64,000 bases of DNA from Allantophomopsis cytisporea (lineage: Eukaryota > Ascomycota > Leotiomycetes > Phacidiales > Phacidiaceae). The translations under genes and the position numbers were made by a program. The stretch spans positions 1,550,001-1,614,000 of the forward strand of contig CP103020.1 in the NCBI GenBank assembly GCA_024752435.1, written 5' to 3'. The notes beneath the pieces were generated by a model. That model ran no database searches. It was not told the origin of the DNA and worked only from the letters and a program-made list of their open reading frames with translations. Of this stretch, positions 55,911-64,000 are shown one piece after another (position 1 is the stretch's first letter; each line of letters opens with the position of its first letter).

Positions 55911-58861
55911 ATGGCATGCTTTTTGTGGAGGCCAGTATTATGGATCATGACAATAGCGTTTCTTACTTCCCTCACCTCCGCTGGAACAAGGAAATATCTT
56001 GTGCAAAGGGACCTTACAGTCGAATTCTCCGAGGAAGTTTCTTATGAATCGGAGGTAGAACCCGAGTTTGTACTTATCTCTACTCATCTAACCTCTGAAT
56101 AGATATCGGCGTCTGAGTTTTATAAGAACATCGAAATAGCCGCGAGTAGTGTTATGCAAAAGATCGAAATCAAACCAAGACATCACTTTGCACATTCATT
56201 ATTCAGGGGCGTCTCTTTTGCCGTTACTGGCTACTGCAGAAAAGATTGCACAGCTGATCTTGAAAGGACCATACTTTCTCTCTCGGCAACGAAACGGATC
56301 TGGCCCATCAAGAAGTATGAATTATTAACGCTACCCGACTCTCTAGCGACTGCGCAAAAACGTGATCCGACTATTTCTTACGTGCCACTTCCTACGCCCC
56401 CCAGTCCTTATAAATCATCTTGGAATCTTGTGGAAACTGGGGTGGATACACTACACGAACTGGGATTGAGAGGTAAGGGAGTTACCGTGGCGATTTTGGA
56501 CTCTGGGGTAGATTACCGACATCCCGCGCTCGGAGGTGGATTTGGACCAGGATACAAAATATCTGCAGGCTATGACTATGTCGGGAATTATTATGAAGAA
56601 ACTGGAATCATCAGCCCAGACACCGATCCGTTCAGTGATTGCAGTATGCATGGTACTCAAATTGCAGGAATTCTGGGAGCAAATCCATCTGGCTGGATGA
56701 CAGGAGTCGCTCCAGAGGCCAACTTGGAATTTTTCCGATTCTCTGGCTGCAATGGCCGTATTGATAGTGATCTTGGGATGAAAGTGTCCTTAGAGGTTTT
56801 TGAACGCAAACCAGACATAATCACGGCATCTGTTGGATATAGTGGAGCATGGAGCGAAGGTAAACCCCATCGAGAACTACTTTATATACAAAAGCTTATT
56901 CGAGTTTAGATCCGTGGGCTCTGTTGGCTGAAAGGATAAATGACAACGGCACTTTGTTTATATTCTCACAAGGAAATAATGGCGATAGAGGTCCTTTTTC
57001 AGTATCGAATCCAGGTGGTGGACCGGATGTTCTTGCAGTTGGTGCAACTAACAGCGCTAAAACACCAAATTACCTTTTGAATGGTACCTTCAGTATTGAA
57101 GATAAGACCACGGCCTTCTTCTGGACACCCTCCAGCTCCTCCGATTTTCACTCGCCACTTGAGGTCTTTGCACTCTCGACAGACATCACAGGCGCTTCTT
57201 CCCAAGGATGCCGTCCTTTTACTCTTGACACATCTCATATTGATCGGAAAATCATATTGATCCGTCAAGGATCATGTATTTCTCGCGTCAAGTTTCAGAA
57301 CGCACTTTCTGCTGGGGCCAAATATGTCATGATCTATGAGAATGATGATGGACCAAAAGATCCTCTGGGTCTTCTGATAAGCGATGCACTGACAGGAGCG
57401 GGAGTTGTTGATTTCGCCACTGCTTACCACTGGATTTCTACAATGCAGAAAGGATCGGCTGTACGCTTACAACTCAGTACAATTTCACGATCAACCAAGA
57501 TATTAAGTCTTGACACCAATGAGGTCAGTGGTGGCCGGATGAGCGAATTCAGCTCATGGGGCCCAACCTATGAAGGATACATTAAGCCAACAGTATCGGC
57601 TCCTGGTGGTGCGATACTCAGCACGCTCCCACTACAATATGGTGGTTACGGAGTGATGTCTGGCACCTCTCTGGCAGCTCCTTATATCGCAGGTGTAGCT
57701 GCGTTAATCAAACAAGCCAATCCATGGGTGAGTCCTCGGGAAATCAAATCAATGTTGTCGGCTACAGCCAGACCGATGACCTTCAACGACAATAGTTCCA
57801 CTTACCACGACTTCCTCGCACCTGTTTGGCAACAAGGTGCTGGTCTTGTAGACGCTTTTCACGCTGTGACGACAAATACTCTTTTGAATACATCAAACCT
57901 GGCTTTCAATGATACGGAATTCATGAAGGATCATATCACCTTCACTATCAAGAACATCGCGTCAGTACCAAGGACATACGTAATGTCAAATATTGGTGCT
58001 GCGACATTATACGCCCTCTCTGGTGGCCGCACATCTATTCCTGTCAGACCAGATGCGAAAGAGTTTATCTCATCCTTCGTCAAAGAGCATGCGACACTTG
58101 ACGTGTCGCCAAACCCTGTCACCATCATGCCCGGCGAAGAAGCCATCATTACAGTGAAGTCGAAACCACCAAACCTCCAACGCAACCGAATTCCTCTTTA
58201 TAGTGGCTATCTTGCCATCAACACTACCGATGAACATGAATCTCTGACATTGCCATATGCTGGTATTGGAACGTCACTAAAGCAGCAAAAGGTTCTAGAT
58301 ACGAGCTCAAAGCAGACATACCTTACATGGGCTGACAATAAAACTCATGGAGGCGTGCGGGTACTTTCTAATGCGAAATTCGTGTTGAGCAAAATACTGT
58401 TCTCCGGTAGTCAAGTCCTTCTCCCTGCAGTCAAGGTTCAATTAAGCCTGGGAAGTCGGAAAATACAAGTTGACGTGGTGGAAAATGACACAGGGCACAT
58501 CATGAAATCCCTTGTCAATGTGTCCGATGACAACAGCTACTCTCACCACAGTCCTCTATTTTGGAGCTTTGATGGAAAAGATAATGAAAACAAGTGGGTG
58601 AAATCAGGTTCCTACAAATTCAGAGTCCGGGTACTACGAATCTTTGGAGACTCCTCGGTGGAAAGTGACTATGATACGGTCATGACCGACGCCTTCAATC
58701 TTGAGTATCGTGACACAAATTTGATTGTAGTGGTATCATCGTCAATACTAGTAGCCTTGACTTTGTTTCTCTTCAAGCTATATGCTTTCAAAAGGCCGCC
58801 AATATCATTCGAGAGACAGCAGAGATATGATTTGCTCAATCAAAGGGGTTGTTCTTCTTGA
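55911..58861 (+). CDS. Subtilisin-like serine protease (S8), membrane-anchored
   Basis: Three exons (55911-56054, 56103-56859, 56910-58861) give 950 residues. A signal peptide (MACFLWRPVLWIMTIAFLTS) is followed by an I9-like propeptide. The catalytic residues are the Asp in AILDSGVDYRHP, the His in CSMHGTQIAGIL, the oxyanion Asn in FSQGNNGDRG and the Ser in MSGTSLAAPYIAGVA. A PA-type insert (ITGASSQGCRPFT, RQGSCISRVKFQNALSAGAK) lies between His and Ser. An Fn3-like C-terminal half follows, and the end is a membrane helix (LIVVVSSSILVALTLFLFKL) with a short tail. It should face the secretory lumen or cell surface. Known dikaritin clusters tend to carry other peptidase types (S41, S9), so a cluster-resident S8 protease would be a variation. 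It could trim the precursor repeats after Kex2, but location is the only support. Confidence 0.92.
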
Positions 58862-59401
58862 AATTATAGAAGCTCAAATGTTGTGTTAGTGGTTTGAACT
58901 GAACATCGGAGAATTACTCGATCACCTATGGGCTTTGGGGATATGAATTCCTTAAAGCTGCAAATAGATAAGCTGTCTCGAAACGATTATAGATAATTTT
59001 CATTTCAATACTATACATAATTACGGTAACTGTAACAAACAACTTCGAAAATTGTATACCAAAGTCCCGGTTCATGATCACTTTTCGGTTATTTTAGAAT
59101 TTGTAAGAGAACAGGACGCACGAACTGGAAATCTCTCCACTTCTGAAAATAGGGGGATTGAATAGTTCTACACTTCAGCATTTATTGCATATCCATATCA
59201 ATGTCTGGATATCACAAATAGGCCTAATTCCCATATTGCCGGTTATTCGGAACATTTCGAGTCTCCAAAATTCCAGTTGTATAAAAGCCCGCCTTGGCGT
59301 TCTTATCAATTCCGACAGTCATGAAGTTATTTACTCTATGACCCCTCCGTAATCTACGACGAAGATCACAACCATATTTCCAAACAGAGAGAAAGACAAC
59401 A
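58862..59401. other. Intergenic
   Basis: 3' flank of the protease gene and promoter side of the small secreted protein. TATA-like TATAAAAGCC at 59280 lies about 120 bp before the ATG. Confidence 0.5.
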
Positions 59402-59805
59402 ATGCTCTTCCATTTCATCCTTCTGCCTTTCGCTACGTTTGTGACTATAGCACAAGCAATGACCGTTCCCCTTCACCCAAAAGCATTCTCAATGTGCTGG
59501 GCGGGTTTACAACCTGGTGCAGGACATAAAACAAGTACAAAATCTCCAAAGACCCCTTCAGAAACTCCCCGTCATACTGAAACATCAAAGTGTACTTCAG
59601 TCTCACCCCGCGAAACCTTTCCATCAAAAGTGGTAGTTTCGAGGCTGCGTTACGTCGCGAAGGATTTCCAATTGTACGGGACAGGTTTCCAATCAATGGC
59701 ACAGGCATTCTGGAATACGAGTTTGAGGCATGGAAAAGGTATACCGTCTGCTTTTCTCAAGAGGAGGTGGATTCTTGGAGTGATGTCACATTTTACATGA
59801 TGTAA
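59402..59805 (+). CDS. Small secreted protein, unknown
   Basis: A signal peptide (MLFHFILLPFATFVTIAQAM) starts the first exon. A GTACAA donor and a TCAAAG acceptor (57-bp intron) join it in phase to MYFSLTPRNLSIKSGSFEAA and a tail ending WSDVTFYMM, giving about 115 residues. The mature part has two Cys (one in CWAGLQPG, one in YTVCFSQE). I do not recognise the family. It is encoded inside the RiPP-like cluster, so it may be a tailoring or immunity factor, or unrelated. Without the intron the frame ends instead at a different stop (59800), giving a less protein-like 132 residues. Confidence 0.6.
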
Positions 59806-60390
59806 ATTAAGCATGTTGGAGACGGAAATGGTACCTATTCTGATCGAAATTCTCACTCGCCCATACTGCAGCACGGCGATACTACCCTAAATATGAAATT
59901 CGCATTTATTGTGGGGTATCATGTGCCCTTTCCAAAAGTGTTCACTTCCCAACTTTATTGAGTCTCTGGAGAGCCTCGTCGACATTTGAGGGTTTTATTA
60001 AATTCAATTTCTGAGTATGGGATAGTATTGGCTCCGAGGTCATCACTGAACAGCATGCTTATCAATATCCGGCCACCAATGATCAAGTAGCCTAAAATTA
60101 AATGATAACTTGGTAAGGTTTCTGCACGATTTACCGCGGAATAGGACATTTGAATGTGTAAGAACATTTTATTCAGAAAAAGTAGAAACTCTCACACAAA
60201 CAGAAGTAACTCAAGGCCGTTGTCAATCTTCAAAATCTATGCATCAAGATTCAAGAGGTTTATCAACACCTTCAATCCAAAAATTGTACAACGTTATCAA
60301 GAACTCTCGAATAGACCAAATCCAGTATAATGTTTATTGTTGATATAATGTATATACAAGGTCAAATTGCCATAATGATATAGCCATGAT
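59806..60390. other. Convergent intergenic region
   Basis: Nothing recognised between the small secreted protein and the third UstYa gene. Confidence 0.5.
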
Positions 60391-61387
60391 TCAAAGGTAC
60401 CCAGCATCATGTGCATGATTATTCGCACTTGCAACAATTTCTTCATACGGTACCTTTCTCTCTTGTGCCCACGCATATATCGCATCAAAATTTCGACACG
60501 TGTGCTGAACGGTGCCATTCGCAACGGGCTTATCCATGAGACCAGGCTCAAAATCCCAAGTCAAGATATTGGTATCGCCATGGCACATTATTGTTTGTCG
60601 TAGCACATCAACGCAGTGATCTATGAGATCCTGTCAGCTTTGAGATTCTACAAATAGGACAACATACATAAATGCAAGGATCCTGAGGCGTCTCCACAAT
60701 CTGGATAGGCTTCCCGATAGACGCAACGCCGTATCATATTCTGAAAGGGGATTTCGTTAGCTCTATCCAAATCCAAACAGCTAGATCCAGATTCTTACAA
60801 GACAATGGAGCTGATGAAACATCTCAATAGAGGCCAAGTAACCCGAGCCATCATACATTTCGTAGCCCTCTCGTCCAAGATGTTCGAGATCTTGCTTATT
60901 GATCTTCACGATTCCCACTGTATACCAATTAGCATGCAAATTAATCTTGGATTCCTTAGAATACGTGCCACTTGTGATGTTTCCCCATGCGTCATCTGAT
61001 TCGGGACTGGGAGGAAGTTTATAAACATTTCCAGTATCTACATCCGTCTGAAACAACCTCTCTTCTTCCATGACTGCTGCCTCCAAAGATTTCGGACCTT
61101 ATACTAATCAGTCTATTTTCAAACTCACAAGGACATAGGCTGATTTGCTTACGATATGATCGATCTCCACTAAAATGTAACTTCGAGTTCAAGACGGTCA
61201 AGATTGTAAACAGCAGCGCAGCGTGGATAATCCACGAAACTATGTGTAGCACAGCTGCTCGCCTTGAAACTGGAGGCGTTGGACGCAGTCGTTCGCTCAT
61301 TCCAGTGGGTAATAATCCCGATTCATCGTCGCACGTTGACGAGCGGGATGTCGGGGAGTATTCTGCTGAAGTCTTGGATTCGTACAT
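60391..61387 (-). CDS. UstYa-family (DUF3328) oxidative cyclisation candidate C
   Basis: Four exons start at MYESKTSAEYSPTSRSSTCD and end HDAGYL, for about 270 residues. A membrane helix (VLHIVSWIIHAALLFTILTV) precedes the luminal part. The canonical motifs are complete: FHQLHCLNMIRRCVYREAYP across an exon join, then HLYHCVDVLRQTIMCHGDTN across another. LGREGYEMYDGSGYLASIEM precedes them as in classical UstYa proteins. WDFEPGLMDKPVANGTVQHT and the C-terminal AQERK tail are also typical. This is the most canonical of the three. It sits next to, and in line with, the ABC transporter (351 bp between them), so the two may be co-expressed. Confidence 0.9.
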
Positions 61388-61738
61388 TTTTTGCAATGCA
61401 GAATTGATGTTGTCACGAAAAGTAGTACAAAGCAGTTTGGAACAATTAAGGTCTAATACTTTGTTGTGGATAGAATCATTTGACACGAAGAGAGTATGGC
61501 TTGAGAGTGCAATATTATATTGCCGGGATCGATGCGATCGGGTGTCAGATTTTACCGCCCGGGCAATTTTCAGTCATCTTCACCTCACAGCCTCCAAGGA
61601 TAATTGGTGCCTCATATGACTGACAGCATAACTCGGCAATGATCCGGAAAGGATGTATAGAAATCAAGGAAAGTCAAATAGGCTTAAATTCAATCAGTTG
61701 GGACCGCTGTAGTTAATTGCACACCCCCGATGCGTCTT
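61388..61738. other. Spacer between ABC transporter stop and UstYa C start
   Basis: 351 bp, holding the UstYa C promoter. No site is recognised. Confidence 0.5.
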
Positions 61739-64000
61739 TCAAGAGCTCCGAATAGAGGTAGATTTACCCCCACTCTCTTTACTAACGAGCTGCTCGCTTT
61801 CATCTTTGGACTTGAACTGATCATAGATGTCTCTAAATTTACCCGAACTGTTCATCAACAAGGTCTGTGGTGCTCCAACTTCAACGATCTTCCCATCTTC
61901 CATGACTATGACAGTATCAAAATCAAGAATGGTGTCCAAACGATGAGTAACAGCAATTATTGTAGTATCAGAGAAATGATCGCGAATAACACTCTGCATC
62001 AGAGCATCGGTTGTCGCATCAACGCTGCTTGTAGCCTCGTCAAAAATGAACACCTTAGATTGCCGCAGGATTGCACGCGCCAGACAAAATAACTGCCGCT
62101 GGCCATGAGATAGTTGGTCGGTGTCGATAGATGCGTTCAGACCGCCCATATTGCGGACAGTATCATCAAGATGTAATTGGGTGAGAATCTGCCAGATCTC
62201 ATCATCAGGCTTGCAATTATTACGTATGAAGGGGTCAAGATCCTCTCGGATTTTGCCATTCAGGAAGAATGGATCTTGTGGCAAGACATTGAGACTAGAG
62301 CGAACATGGTTGCGAGGAAGAGTTGATATGTCAATACCATCGATTGTGATGATTCCCTCGATGAGCTCGATCATTCGGAAGATGGAAAGTACAAGAGATG
62401 ACTTTCCGCTACCGCTTCGACCGCAAATACCTACTTTCTGACCCGGACAAACTGTTAGGTTGATGCCAGATAATGCAAGTGTTCTCAAATCCTCAGGTCT
62501 GATGGTTATAAGTATGCTATCAGTGAAGCACCTCGCACGGGAAACTCACATGTACGCTGCAGAAACATTCTGCATTCTTATCTCACCGCTGAGTGGCCAG
62601 CCGTCAGGAGGGTGCTGATTCTCTTGTGGCAAATTCTCTGATGGGCAGTCATCTTCGAAGTTCCGAACTCGTGCGACCGCACCTAATGAAGACTCCAGTC
62701 TCGTCCAGACGAGTATACAACTTTTGACTGAAGTACTGAGCCCGGTGACATTGACAAGTGCTACACCGACAAAGCTGGGACTCATGTTTTCTCGGAGTCT
62801 TGTTGCGAGCCCAACTAGAATGAGGACAAGAGCTGCTGTTGCAAGATCAAGAACCAGGGTAAGCCATCGTTGCATCATATTGAATAGATAGAACGGCTTC
62901 TGAGAGGAATCCGTAAGGTCATGATTGACTTCAAGTTCCTTGTGCTGCCAACCGAACGCACGGATGGTGGCCAACCCACTGAAAGATTGAATGAAGTGAT
63001 TACTACTGCATGTTAGATTGATTTGGACGAAAGTAGAAACACAATATTGCATACCATAAGGGGCCTTTAGCTTCGATCTCCATAAGACGAAGTTGCCTTG
63101 ATGTCCTAAGATATACTGATTGGATAGTCCAATACACAATAGCCAAGGGTGGTATCGCCAAAGCCATCCATCCTGTAGCAGATGAAACCAACCCAATTTG
63201 ACCAAGAGCCCCAAGTATATCTAAGAAAGTTTCAGAAACGCTCTCGATCTGACTAATGAGAATACTAACTGTTGGTAAAGTTTAAGAGACAAAGAGGTAA
63301 GACGGCATCGATCAGTTGCATATCTTGACTGAATCTGCGAGGTTTTAGTAATCAACGGCCATTTGACTTGATGAGAACAAATACCTGTTGATTGTTGATC
63401 CAATATCTGTTACGCCGAAAAAGGTGATGGGTGCACTGAGCAGATTAGCAACTATCAAAATTTACATCAGGAGGAAAATATCCAAATCCACATACTTGAT
63501 AACTGTTGTCAGAACAATAGAATGAAGCCGAGTTCCCCCACGCGTAATCATTGGATTAAACACAATCCTAGATTCGCTAATTCAAACGGAGTCCAATTGT
63601 GGGAAGCAAGATACATACCAGCCAATGATAAACATAAATATCAACCCTATCCCTTTGAAAACGCTATAAATGCCAAGATAGAAGTTATCTCTCTTATCAT
63701 GATTCGCGCCAGTGTTAGCATCCGACCACTGAATCAGCCAGACATCTATCAACGTCAATATCAGATATTCGGCTAAGGAGAGTTTTGCTTACCCGATCCG
63801 ATTGAACTACCCTCGATTATCAGTTGTGTGATTAAAAATGCGATCACATATTTTGCTCCAACGCTCTTGTACCAGTAGGCATATATGCCTAGATCTCCTC
63901 GCTGTCGGTTCTGGTTTCTCTGACTATCTGCTTCAGGACCGTTCGCTTCGTCATCCTCAATAAGGTCCGCTTCTTCAGTCTTGGGGTCCTCATCTTGCTC
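61739..64000 (-). CDS. ABC transporter, ABCC (MRP)-type, C-terminal half; 5' part outside the window
   Basis: Several exons encode the second membrane domain and the second nucleotide-binding domain of a full-size ABC exporter. The NBD has Walker A (GICGRSGSGKSSLVLSIFRM), Q-loop (LPQDPFFLNGKIREDL), signature (LSHGQRQLFCLARAILRQ), Walker B (KVFIFDEATSSVD) and the H-loop (AVTHRLDTILDFD). The linker VSAAYIPEDLRTLALSGINL and the preceding helices (LVLDLATAALVLILVGLATR; FVGVALVNVTGLSTS) fit the ABCC branch. The coding sequence continues beyond position 64000, so the first half is not visible. Such pumps export conjugates and secondary metabolites. Adjacency to UstYa C suggests product export or self-protection. 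Confidence 0.9.

Overview
The window is nuclear DNA of a filamentous ascomycete (Pezizomycotina). The evidence is many short spliceosomal introns (about 43-200 bp) with GT...AG ends and CTAAC/CTGAC-type branch sites, two dispersed 5S rRNA genes, a tRNA-Lys with a 10-nt intron, a Zn2Cys6 regulator, a GPI-anchored Ser/Thr-rich wall protein and UstYa (DUF3328) proteins. A Leotiomycete is my impression only. Most genes are intron-split, so the models below were rebuilt by joining exons by hand. Where coding lengths are given, phases and totals were checked by hand, but no database search was possible.

Layout. 1-14 kb: a ubiquitin-conjugating enzyme of the Ubc8/UBE2H type with two micro-exons, an intact aminoglycoside-phosphotransferase (APH)-like kinase at 4.4 kb and a broken paralogue at 9.6-10.9 kb, an unknown 288-aa protein, and a GPI-anchored wall protein. 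15-28 kb: a DHA2-type MFS transporter, two tandem 5S rRNA genes, about 3 kb of gene-poor sequence with decayed remnants, a duplicated-domain protein, a disordered protein, and a dsRNA-binding protein preceded by tandem repeats. 28-43 kb: an alpha/beta hydrolase, two tandem APC amino-acid/choline-type permeases, a cytochrome P450, an unknown membrane protein, and a divergent SDR/aldo-keto reductase pair. 43.6-46.8 kb: tRNA-Lys(CTT) and a Zn2Cys6 transcription factor. 46.8-49.2 kb: gene-free, AT-rich sequence.

49.2-64 kb is the most interesting part. It looks like a ribosomally synthesised, post-translationally modified peptide (RiPP) cluster of the dikaritin type (ustiloxin/phomopsin/asperipin relatives). 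A secreted precursor carries nine near-identical repeats, each with a Glu-Tyr-Ile-Tyr segment ending at Lys-Arg (Kex2) sites. It is flanked by three UstYa-family oxidase candidates, a membrane-anchored subtilisin-like protease, a small secreted protein, an SLC45-like MFS transporter and an ABCC-type ABC transporter that runs off the window. The proposed flow is secretion of the precursor, Kex2 cleavage at the KR sites, trimming, oxidative cyclisation at the Tyr residues by UstYa proteins, and export. The Zn2Cys6 gene about 2.5 kb away could be the regulator. The product and the role of each accessory gene are inferences.
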